Shown piece by piece: positions 43,401 through 50,648 of a DNA stretch of 57,707 bases. Within the stretch, counting starts at the first letter, position 1. Every line of letters starts with the position of its first letter. Below the pieces are notes generated by a model that was not told the DNA's origin, searched no databases, and saw nothing but the letters and a program-made list of their open reading frames with translations. The position numbers were made by a program, and so were the translations under genes. Origin of the DNA: a filamentous cyanobacterium Phorm 6 (GTDB taxonomy: Bacteria > Cyanobacteriota > Cyanobacteriia > Cyanobacteriales > Microcoleaceae); contig PVWI01000002.1 in NCBI GenBank assembly GCA_003003725.1, positions 1 to 57,707 of the forward strand, in the 5' to 3' direction.

Positions 43401-44883
43401 CTTGCTAAGCCACTCCACCAACCTAGCCAGAGCCCGCAGCGTCGCCGACAAATACTGCGAATTCTGCGGTGACAATGCGCCAGTCATGTCAGCCACAGCC
43501 TACGTTTTTTCTTACCTACAATCAGGTGTCAGCAAACAGGCCATTCAGAAACTAGAAGAAATCGAAAAACTCTGCTACGAAAAAGTAGAAACCTTTAGCG
43601 TCATCGAACTAAAACTGCTCTATGAAATCTTTATGTTTGCAGTTTCCCACCTGCGAGATAACCGCGAAAAAAATGCCAGTTTCTACCGACTAATTGCCAA
43701 AGAATACTACCAAAAAGCGGTGCCGCAGCGCCCTTTTAACAGAATCAAATCCGCAAATCATACAGGACAAAAGCCTTTAAAAATCGGCTTCCTTTCCAAA
43801 CACTTCCGCCGCCATTCAGTAGGTTGGTGCAGCGAAGCTTTAATTCGCGAATTAAGCCGGATCACGCCCCACGTTCACCTGTACGTGACAGGTAAACTCA
43901 ACCGAGATGAAGTTACGCAACGGTTTGAAGAAATGGCGGGAAAATTTTACTGGCCCCAAAAATATCCAAACGGCTTTGCTGACGGCGGCGAAATTCTCGC
44001 CGAAGTAGTGCAAGACGATTTGGATGTTTTAATAGACTTAGACTCGATGACAGTACCGACAAATGTCGAAGTGCTGTATCAATATCCGGCGGGGATTTGC
44101 GTTTCTTGGCTAGGATTTGATGCGCCGTACATTTCAGACAATCACTACTTTCTCTGCGACGAACACACTCACCCCCCAGGCGTCGAAAAAAATTACTTAG
44201 AACAGTTAGTAAGATTGCCTGTTTGTTCGGTAGCAATTGGCGAACTGCAAAGCATTCCCGTGAATCGAGAGGCGATTAGAAATGCTCTCGGAATCGGCTT
44301 GGATCAAATGACTTATCTGTGCGTTGCCCCGGGGAGAAAAACAAATCCCGAAATGGTACAAGCTCAAGTTAAAATACTCAAAGAAGTACCCGACAGTTTG
44401 TTAATCCGCAAAGGTCAAGGCGATGCCGATGTGATTCACAGCACTTACCGCGAAGAATGCGAGATTCAGGGAGTAGACTTTGATCGAATTAAGTTTATCG
44501 GACAAACCAGAACCGAGGAAGAACATCGGGCTATTTATTATGTAGCCGACGTGCTTTTAGATTCCTATCCTTACAACGGCGGGACTCACAATTTAGAGGC
44601 TTTGTGGGCTAATTTGCCAGTAGTAACTAGATCCGGCGATCAATATCTGTCGCGGATGGGTTACGCCTTTCTCAAAAGTGCAAATCTCGATGTCGGTGCG
44701 GCGTGGAGTTGGGAGGAATACACGCAGTGGGGAGTTAAGTTTGGGCGGGATGCTGGTTTCAGAAATGCAGTAAAACAGCATTTGATTAAATCTAAGCAGC
44801 CAGAAAATCTCGCACCTTTGTGGAATCCTAAAAAGTTAGCCCAGGATATGTATGAGGTGTTTCAGAAACTGTTAGCGAAATAG
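40456..44883 (+). CDS. GT4 - TPR - SPINDLY/OGT-type (GT41) glycosyltransferase fusion
   Basis: A 1475-residue protein combines three parts. Residues 1 to about 390 are a GT-B glycosyltransferase (family 4): IGFLDTYTW, GGTQSAICYLAEALAAQGNEVFLLNN, AYTSTPFRGLDILLKVFPEIR and VMEAMASGCRIVTSELAALPE. From about 400 to 1040, two blocks of TPRs (NLGSMYYKLGQLAQAASHYQKAL types) flank a ~70-residue low-complexity linker at about 590-670. From about 1100 a GT41 domain like O-GlcNAc transferase/SPINDLY follows: PLKIGFLSKHFRRHSVGWCSEALIRELSR, VSWLGFDAPYISDNHYFLCDEHTHPP and DVLLDSYPYNGGTHNLEALWANLPVVTRSGDQYLSRMG. It probably glycosylates a polypeptide or polymer bound by the TPRs. No polymer or acceptor gene is adjacent. 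Confidence 0.9.
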   Translation: MKIGFLDTYTWDYNIETPYRQPLGGTQSAICYLAEALAAQGNEVFLLNNTSESGMSRGVDCRRRVVDKSNLELLRSLDFLVIVNIVGKALEIKPLLGNQTKLILWIHNEPGFVFLQGFNNKQEINACDGFVFVSDWQREQFQQRFGIDWNRCCVLRNAIAPCFANIFPDHISIRSQKSQPPILAYTSTPFRGLDILLKVFPEIRQAVPGTRLKVFSSMKVHQIDDNDNQLFFGQLYEECQATEGVEYIGSIPQPELVRQLHSVAVLAYPNTYSETSSIAVMEAMASGCRIVTSELAALPETTAGFARLVSMGGVENLASVTNWNRADKPDWEGYTRRFLEAIVGVLKEGDATAENHLRQQVEYVNRGCVWSVRSREWVEWLNSISVQPVIVVEQMIAESLVDLEAAQAYFVKGNRLKDAGRLDEASANYKKALEFNWEDAEYHKKLAEVYVLKGEFESAIAQCNLAIKFKPNFAPAYLTMGNALHAQDKLEMAIEAYLQALKIQPIFAEASANLGSMYYKLGQLAQAASHYQKALVINPTLCSVNVMLGDVLQQQGKLDAAIACYQKVLQLQPGDVNTAEKLSSLIAQKQRETADSNFIELETESSVQPISVNKYEGYGLQPSSINLSPAPTNENLNTPFTNPDEVSEQVTSLKVPDSGQVANYQEVEPYKRLAEDCLVQGKIKEAIAICQQALKIRPDFIHAYVTLGNALQAEGKIEAAIRSYSQALELQPNFAEVRANIGSMYFKMGRLEEAIAHYKQAIVLSPDLAGAHWNLGKVYHKHGDIEAAIACFQRTSELNPQLVGADFHFNLANRLFTQGKRDEAIESYEKAIAIKPDWAEAYGNIGSARSQQGDLDAAIVNYQKAVALKPELEVLHFNLGNSFLQQNKYEEAITNYQNTLKIKPDWAEVHANLGSCFSMQGRLEEALTSYQEALRLKPDRAEVYCRMGHIQKQDKPLEAIAHFEKAIECNPKLSEAHQQLCDLLSHSTNLARARSVADKYCEFCGDNAPVMSATAYVFSYLQSGVSKQAIQKLEEIEKLCYEKVETFSVIELKLLYEIFMFAVSHLRDNREKNASFYRLIAKEYYQKAVPQRPFNRIKSANHTGQKPLKIGFLSKHFRRHSVGWCSEALIRELSRITPHVHLYVTGKLNRDEVTQRFEEMAGKFYWPQKYPNGFADGGEILAEVVQDDLDVLIDLDSMTVPTNVEVLYQYPAGICVSWLGFDAPYISDNHYFLCDEHTHPPGVEKNYLEQLVRLPVCSVAIGELQSIPVNREAIRNALGIGLDQMTYLCVAPGRKTNPEMVQAQVKILKEVPDSLLIRKGQGDADVIHSTYREECEIQGVDFDRIKFIGQTRTEEEHRAIYYVADVLLDSYPYNGGTHNLEALWANLPVVTRSGDQYLSRMGYAFLKSANLDVGAAWSWEEYTQWGVKFGRDAGFRNAVKQHLIKSKQPENLAPLWNPKKLAQDMYEVFQKLLAK

Positions 44884-44895
44884 GTGGAAAATTTG

Positions 44896-45003
44896 GTTTG
44901 TAGTGAGGACTTTAGTCCTTCTAAAATCTATAGACGAGGGTTTGTAGTAAGGACTTTAGTCCGCATAAAATTCTGAAGAAGGACTAAAGTCCTCACTACG
45001 AAC
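44896..45003. repeat. Three-arm copy of the GGACTTTAGTCC hairpin family
   Basis: Two left arms (44896-44920 and about 44940-44962) precede one right arm (44980-45003). It starts 13 bases after the glycosyltransferase stop. The two left arms suggest duplication or insertion within a copy. Confidence 0.85.
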
Positions 45004-45136
45004 ACCTTGATATCAGGTAGAGAAAAGCGATTTCTGGATAATTTTACCCAAAAGTAAAGTTTTGTAACAATTTCCGTCAAAATGCGTAAAAATTCCGTGC
45101 CAAGCCTGATAGATACATAGCTGATTCATAGTACCG

Positions 45137-45182
45137 CGATCGCCCTAACTTTATTTATGCCAGTTAGGGCGATCGTTTTTTT
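45137..45182 (+). terminator. Intrinsic terminator, 14-bp perfect stem
   Basis: CGATCGCCCTAACT (45137-45150) pairs perfectly with AGTTAGGGCGATCG (45162-45175), followed by seven T residues. It lies 254 bases past the glycosyltransferase stop, beyond the repeat. It may serve that gene or an unannotated short transcript. The sequence before it (45004-45136) shows no ORF. Confidence 0.75.
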
Positions 45183-45197
45183 GAATAATTCGTCAGA

Positions 45198-45246
45198 TAA
45201 CCGTTAACCGTTAACCGTTAACAACCGTCAACTTTCAACTTTCAAC
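45198..45246. repeat. CCGTTAA/CTTTCAA heptamer array
   Basis: TTAACCG units pass into CTTTCAA units and run into the 3' end of the sensor gene. Read on the minus strand the last units (GTTGAAAGTTGA) encode the final Val-Glu-Ser and stop. Confidence 0.8.
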
Positions 45247-48200
45247 TCGATCGCGCCCGCCAGACTTAGCCCGATAAAGCGCCTTATCAGCAGCTTCAAT
45301 CAGCATTTTCGGCGAATTTTGATTTTCAGAAATCGTCGCCACCCCCATGCTGAGAGTCACGGAATCGGTGACAACAGACTTGATGTGGGGAATAGCCAGA
45401 GCTTTCACACGCTGGCGGATTCCCTCAGCAACAACCTGTGCAGCCGCGATGTCGGTATTTGGCAAAATCACCCCAAATTCCTCGCCACCGTACCTAGCAG
45501 CTAAATAAATGCGTTCTGCGGGTGCGTTCGTGCAACTATCCCCGATCGCCCGCGCGACTTGCTGCAAACAAGCATCCCCAGCCTGGTGGCCGTAATTGTC
45601 GTTGTAAAGTTTAAAACAGTCAATGTCGCACATAATCAAAGACAGCGGTTCAGAAATGCTTGAGAGTTCCCATTCCCGGTTGAGCACCTCGTCAAATCGG
45701 CGGCGGTTAGCTAACTGAGTCAAACTGTCCAAATTCGCCAACCCGTCCAACCGCTGGTTAGCAGCAGCTAGCTGCTGGTAAAGTAAAGATTGTTCGATCG
45801 CGATCGCCACTTGAGTAGCCAACTGACTCAGCAAATCCATATCAAACTGCTGCCACTCGCGGGGTGCCGAACAGTGGTGGGCAATCAGCAAACCCCACAA
45901 CTTCGGTACTTGACAAGAAGGATTGCCATCGCGGTGTTCGATTCCCTGCTGCACGATGGGCACAACTAAATTCGCTTTCACCTGACACTCTGCCAAAAAA
46001 TTGACGTGGCACTCAGAAAAATTAGAAGTGTGAATGTCCTCGACCGCTCGAATTCTGTTCTTCAAATACTGTCCGACATAACTGTTAGCAAAACAGCAAT
46101 CCTCTACAGCCATACCCGTCAGCGGCATCCATTCTTCCCCCACCGACTCCACCACCACATCTCCGTTCCAATCGGGTCGGAAGCGGAAAATAATCACGCG
46201 ATCGGTTGCCAAAAATTCCCGCACTTCGGCTACTGTAGTATTGAGAATATCTTCGATATCCAGAGAAGAACGGATGCGCGATTGAATCTGCGCGATCAGG
46301 CGTTCCCGTTCTACCTGCTGCCGCAAAGCTACTTGGGCTTGCTTGCTTTGAGTAATGTCCCTACCTTCGGGCAGCAGCAATACTACTTTGCCAGTTTCAT
46401 CCGCGACGGGTTTGAGAGAAAAATCAACAGTTGCCGTCCGATTTGCACCTTGAAGTTCCACTTCATAGCGGACAAATTCACCTTTTGCCGATCGACAAAT
46501 CGCCTCTTGCAACTGTTCTCGAACTTCCGGAGAATCTCCCCACCACGGCAAAAGCCAAAACGGGCGGTTTGCCACATCCCGCAGCTTAATTCCCGCGAAA
46601 TCTAGAGAAGTTTGGTTAGCTTCCAGCAGAGTGCCGTCCGGATTCAACAAGCTAACAAATTGGAACGAAGAATCAAAAATTGCCCGAAAGCGCCGTTGAG
46701 AATCTCCCAACATTGCCGTCACCTTTTCGCGAGAAGTAATATCGCGGAAGCGCCACACCCTGCCAATAATATTTTGTCCGACTCGAATCGGCTGCGTGTA
46801 GCGTTCAAAAGTCCGACCGTCTTTAAAATCGAGAATATCGCAGCCTTCAGACTCCGCATCGCTATAAATTTCTTTAGTTCTCTGCAAAAAAGCCCTCGGA
46901 TCTCTAACTTGCTTGGCGAGAAAAGTCAGCCGCAGCGTTCGATCCATCGAATTTCTAACTTCTTCATAAATTCCCCACATTTGGACTAACTTTTCGTTAA
47001 AACTAATCAGTTCTCCAGACGTAGTAACGGCGAGAATGCCGTCTGCCGTTGCTTCCAGAGTAGCGTGCAGCAAAGAGCGCGATCGCTCTAATTCCGCTGC
47101 TATTAACTTGCGTTCGGTGAGGTTTCGCACTGCTTTCACCTGCACTAAACGACCCTCGCAAATTACGAATTTACTGCGAACGTCAGCAGGAAAAGCCGTC
47201 CCGTCCCGCCTCAGAAAAATCGTTTCGCAGACTGTATTGCTGCTTGCAGAAATCATTTGTGGCGCTACTTTATAAGATTTTGGCGACAGCAGTTCCAGCA
47301 AACTCATTCCCGCCATTTCCGCAGGTTTGTAACCGAACATTTCGGCAAAATCGCTGTTGACGCTCAGTATTGTGTCGCGGTTAGCGACGGCAACTGCTTC
47401 AAAATAAGCTTCGCATTCGAGCAAGCTGGCTGCTGTGCTGCTGCCATTTTCACTGGAATAGCTATTGTTCATTAGCTGTTGCATTTGCGTATTTGCCGAA
47501 TACAAAGCTGCCATTGCCTGTCGATACATAGCAGTGCGTTTTTCGACTTTTATGGTGAGGCGTTCCCTAGATTCTTGCAGTTCTTTTTCGACTCGCATTA
47601 AATCGGTGATATCTACTGCAAATACGATCACGCCAACAACTTGACCAGTTTCGTCGCGGTAAGGTATTTTATCTGTCCGCACCCAGCATTTTTGACCGGA
47701 TGCAGTTGGCAACAGTTCGACTTTTCCCAGTTTGGGAACGCCAGAATTGATTACTTCTAAATCTTCTAAATAATATTGCTCTGCTTCGTCTGGATAGATT
47801 TCATAAAAAGATTTTCCTTCTAATTGAGCTGCGGGCAAACCTCTCGATGCAGCGGCGGCTTGATTAATTCGCAGCAGGCGGCTTTCGGTATCTTTGTACC
47901 AAATCATTGCCGGCACGGAATCAAAAATAATTTGTTGTTCTTGGTGTTGTCGGCGCATTTCTGCTTCTACTTGTTTTCTTTTGATGATTTCTTCTTGCAG
48001 TGTTTTGTTAGCTTTTTTGAGTTCTGCCGTGCGTTTTTCTACTCTTTCTTCTAGTTGGTCATAGTATTGACTCAGCAAATTTTGCTGCTGTTCGCGCCGC
48101 ATTGCTTCTAATTTAAAGCTTTCGGTAGCTGACAAACTTGACGATACAAAGTCTGCTAATATTTGGGTTAATTCCTGTTCTTCTTCCGTCCACTCACTGC

Positions 48201-49182
48201 GGTCACTTTGGCGTTCGAGGCTGACTATTCCGGCCATTTGATCTGCCAGCATAATTGGTACGTTTAACAGGGCAGTTCTGCGACCTGTGGCAAAATAAAG
48301 ACTAGCAAGTTCTCGGGTTCTCGGGTCATTTTGTGCGGCCATCGTGGCGATCGTACTTTGAGATTTTAAGGCTTGAAAATACGCGGGACAGTCGGCTGCT
48401 GTGATGATTATTTGTACTGAATGCAGTTTCGTATTATATTCGTAAAAATCAATGCAGTGAAGCTGTGTTTTGTCTTCGCCATATAGCCAAATGCTGGCTC
48501 GATCGCAGTTGATAACACTGACAGCGGTTTCTGTGACTTCGCGGATGAATTGTTCTATATTATTGCGTTCTTTAACTTGACTTTTAGCTAATTTTGCGAT
48601 CGCCAAAGTAGGGCTGCGCCAATTTCCTCTCTGCTTGGGCGGCGCACTTACGGGTGAAGCCACCTTAGCCTTAATTTCTTGACAAACTAACAGTACAGCC
48701 GGCCGTAGGAAATTGGTAATTGACCGACCGTTGCTATCTTGCTCTATTTTCCAATCTACCGCAGGCATTCCGTGCGCTGTTGCTTTTACGAAGATAATGC
48801 TACCGTCTTTGCAAGTCAACTGACCTTCCCAAGAGGCAACTTTTGAACTTCGCGTACCGTTTTTAGGATATGCTAATCCGGCAAATTCTGCCTGCATTTG
48901 CCCTTGATTTTCGCAGTAAAATATGTTAAAGATTGAATGAGAAATTAATTCGTGCGACCTGTAGGCAAGACGAGATTCGCCGAATTGATTTAGCGAAAAA
49001 ACTCTTCCCAAAGCATCTAGAACGAAGTAAATACCCGGAAAATTGTCGTAGAGTGTTCGATACCAATCCTGTTCAACTTGTTGGCTAGACGAATATTTCG
49101 CTACCGCGAGTTCATCGCCCGTACCGGTCAAGTGAGAATTGTTGGTTTCTGAGTTATTTGAATTACTTTTTTTAGCAAACAC
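45235..49182 (-). CDS. PAS/GAF/GGDEF sensor diguanylate cyclase with a candidate cyanobacteriochrome GAF
   Basis: The 1315-residue protein reads, in order: PAS (about 38-160), GAF (about 205-350), a coiled coil (about 365-415), PAS (about 420-540), three more PAS (about 595-960), a second GAF (about 970-1130) and a GGDEF domain (about 1150-1315). The GGDEF domain has RYGGEEFGVILPN, so it should make cyclic di-GMP. The I-site RxxD position is not conserved (ERIY). The second GAF contains D1028-C1029-C1030-F1031 and C1058-H1059. This DXCF motif plus a canonical Cys-His 28 residues later, with ANLVVPI and LWGLLIAHHCSAPREW, is the pattern of DXCF cyanobacteriochromes. Light sensing is inferred, not proven. 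No transmembrane helix is evident. Confidence 0.9.
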   Translation of the reverse strand: MFAKKSNSNNSETNNSHLTGTGDELAVAKYSSSQQVEQDWYRTLYDNFPGIYFVLDALGRVFSLNQFGESRLAYRSHELISHSIFNIFYCENQGQMQAEFAGLAYPKNGTRSSKVASWEGQLTCKDGSIIFVKATAHGMPAVDWKIEQDSNGRSITNFLRPAVLLVCQEIKAKVASPVSAPPKQRGNWRSPTLAIAKLAKSQVKERNNIEQFIREVTETAVSVINCDRASIWLYGEDKTQLHCIDFYEYNTKLHSVQIIITAADCPAYFQALKSQSTIATMAAQNDPRTRELASLYFATGRRTALLNVPIMLADQMAGIVSLERQSDRSEWTEEEQELTQILADFVSSSLSATESFKLEAMRREQQQNLLSQYYDQLEERVEKRTAELKKANKTLQEEIIKRKQVEAEMRRQHQEQQIIFDSVPAMIWYKDTESRLLRINQAAAASRGLPAAQLEGKSFYEIYPDEAEQYYLEDLEVINSGVPKLGKVELLPTASGQKCWVRTDKIPYRDETGQVVGVIVFAVDITDLMRVEKELQESRERLTIKVEKRTAMYRQAMAALYSANTQMQQLMNNSYSSENGSSTAASLLECEAYFEAVAVANRDTILSVNSDFAEMFGYKPAEMAGMSLLELLSPKSYKVAPQMISASSNTVCETIFLRRDGTAFPADVRSKFVICEGRLVQVKAVRNLTERKLIAAELERSRSLLHATLEATADGILAVTTSGELISFNEKLVQMWGIYEEVRNSMDRTLRLTFLAKQVRDPRAFLQRTKEIYSDAESEGCDILDFKDGRTFERYTQPIRVGQNIIGRVWRFRDITSREKVTAMLGDSQRRFRAIFDSSFQFVSLLNPDGTLLEANQTSLDFAGIKLRDVANRPFWLLPWWGDSPEVREQLQEAICRSAKGEFVRYEVELQGANRTATVDFSLKPVADETGKVVLLLPEGRDITQSKQAQVALRQQVERERLIAQIQSRIRSSLDIEDILNTTVAEVREFLATDRVIIFRFRPDWNGDVVVESVGEEWMPLTGMAVEDCCFANSYVGQYLKNRIRAVEDIHTSNFSECHVNFLAECQVKANLVVPIVQQGIEHRDGNPSCQVPKLWGLLIAHHCSAPREWQQFDMDLLSQLATQVAIAIEQSLLYQQLAAANQRLDGLANLDSLTQLANRRRFDEVLNREWELSSISEPLSLIMCDIDCFKLYNDNYGHQAGDACLQQVARAIGDSCTNAPAERIYLAARYGGEEFGVILPNTDIAAAQVVAEGIRQRVKALAIPHIKSVVTDSVTLSMGVATISENQNSPKMLIEAADKALYRAKSGGRDRVES

Positions 49183-49478
49183 TTTTAGCTTAACTCGACT
49201 GTAATTAATTTTACTTTCTGGAATTTAACTTTTTTGTGAAACTAAATTAAACCTGTTATTTTAAAAGAGTTACAACTTGTAACAAAAATACAACTTGCCC
49301 AGGGCGCTGGTTTTTGCTTCCCAACGCAAATCCTCTGTTTGTTCGTAGTTGGTAGATTGTCTGTTGGCGATATTTCCCGCTAGTTGCGGTGCTAGCAGGT
49401 TGAGTTGCAATTACCGCGTCTGTACTTGTAGTATCTCCGACAATGGAACAAACCGACACTCAAGGATTTTAAGTATCT
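49183..49478. other. Intergenic region upstream of the sensor gene
   Basis: AT-rich near the sensor start, with a direct GTTACAACTTGTAAC palindrome at 49269-49283 that could be an operator or promoter element. A minus-strand open frame at 49256-49459 shows no recognisable protein. Confidence 0.4.
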
Positions 49479-49709
49479 ATGATAACACTCAACTATCTAA
49501 TCTTGGGGCTGACTTACTTGGGTTTCGGTTTGGGATATTTGCCGGGGCTGCGGATGAACCGGGCGGCGATAGCCATTGTTGGGTCAGATGAGTGCGGTGG
49601 TTTTGGGGATACTCGACCTCAAAACTGCTTGGCTGGCGATCGACCCCAGTGCGATCGTTTTTTGGCCGAGAATGACGATCGTGAATAGAGTTAATTCGAC
49701 GGTTTAATA
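49479..49709 (+). pseudogene. Truncated, frameshifted anion-permease (ArsB/SLC13-like) gene
   Basis: The frame starting at ATG 49479 begins ITLNYLILGLTYLGFGLGYLPGL then RMNRAAIAIVGS, the N-terminal helix of cyanobacterial ArsB/NhaD-type anion permeases. After a frameshift near 49590 the neighbouring frame continues SAVVLGILDLKTAWLAIDPS and AIVFWPRMTIVN, again matching the family (usually IVFLLGMMIVN), before stopping at about 49709. The remaining ~90% of the ~400-residue transporter is missing. This is a degraded gene fragment. Family assignment is from memory of conserved N-terminal motifs. Confidence 0.75.
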
Positions 49710-49806
49710 AATATTGGCAATAATTAAATTCGGCAAATCCGATCGTGCACAATATGCCACAGGCTTTAGTACCATAGTTTATACTGAATCTTGTGCAGCA
49801 AACGCT

Positions 49807-49813
49807 AAGGAGG
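49807..49813 (+). promoter_or_regulatory. Shine-Dalgarno site AAGGAGG
   Basis: A full AAGGAGG lies 9 bases before GTG 49823 and decides the start of the cytochrome b561-like gene against the in-frame GTG at 49793, which lies upstream of this site. Confidence 0.85.
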
Positions 49814-49822
49814 CAAAGAAGA

Positions 49823-50395
49823 GTGACTACCCTAAAACCCGTTGCTAAACCCCGACTTAATTCTGCGTTCAAACAATTGATGTCCTTACACTGGGTGATG
49901 TCAGCTTGTTATTTAGTGCTGTTTATTGGCGGTACGTTTATGGCTCAATTGCCGAGAGAATTGTTGATTCGAGGCCCCCTTTACGATTTTCACAAATCTG
50001 TAGGAGTGCTGACGATGGCTTTGCTGACTTTGCGGATTTTGACTCTGCTGCGAGTAGGGTTGAAAAAGTATACGAAACGCCTGCCAAAGTTTACGAAGGA
50101 GTGGTACAAAAATCTTGCTCTGCACGGGACTCTTTACGTTTTTATGTGGCTAGTTCCGGTTGCTGGTTTCTTTTTTTCTAACTCTTTCAAAAGTAACAAT
50201 GTGAAATTTTTGGGAATTGTTTTGCCGGATGTGTTTCCGCAGAATTCCGCAATGGTTGAGGTGGGAAGAAGTTTGCATTTTTGGCTGGCGTACACATTTT
50301 TAGCATTCGCGATTTTGCATATTTTAGCTCAGAAGAAAGTTGTGAGGGCTAATTGGCGCAGGTTAACAAATTTTGTTCGCACTAAGTTGGCGTAG
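49823..50395 (+). CDS. Cytochrome b561/b6-like membrane protein
   Basis: The 190-residue protein has four transmembrane helices with histidines positioned as heme ligands: LMSLHWVMSACYLVLFIGG, LYDFHKSVGVLTMALLTLRIL, NLALHGTLYVFMWLVPVAGFFF and VGRSLHFWLAYTFLAFAILHILAQKK. This is the bacterial b561 pattern (di-heme electron carrier). The partner is unknown; quinone- or superoxide-linked electron transfer is typical. GTG 49823 is supported by an ideal SD. The N-terminal ~20 residues are basic and cytoplasmic. Confidence 0.87.
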   Translation: MTTLKPVAKPRLNSAFKQLMSLHWVMSACYLVLFIGGTFMAQLPRELLIRGPLYDFHKSVGVLTMALLTLRILTLLRVGLKKYTKRLPKFTKEWYKNLALHGTLYVFMWLVPVAGFFFSNSFKSNNVKFLGIVLPDVFPQNSAMVEVGRSLHFWLAYTFLAFAILHILAQKKVVRANWRRLTNFVRTKLA

Positions 50396-50541
50396 AAGTT
50401 CGGCAGCGGATTCGCTTTCAGAGGATGTAACGGTCAGGTAGAAGGCAATAATATCGATGGTTTCGGCAATTGAAAACATCTCGCTCGCCGAGAAGGTATG
50501 CTATAACTCAATACGATTTACTTAACATATTTATGCCCCGG

Positions 50542-50625
50542 AGATCCCCCTCGCATCCCCCGAAAGCAAGGGGGACTTTGAGGACATTCTTGTCCCCCCC
50601 TTTTTAAGGGGGGTTAGGGGGGATC
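50542..50625. repeat. AGATCCCCC / GGGGGATCT inverted repeat
   Basis: AGATCCCCC (50542-50550) and GGGGGATCT (50617-50625) enclose C- and G-run units including CCCCCCTTTTTAAGGGGGG. It is a common dispersed-repeat type between convergent genes and may form a transcription end. Confidence 0.7.
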
Positions 50626-50648
50626 TGTCTTAAGTGAACCGTATTGTG

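Noticed and set aside
49256-49459. Minus-strand frame between sensor and permease remnant
   Set aside because: Low-complexity Thr/Gln composition, no domain, no start signal.
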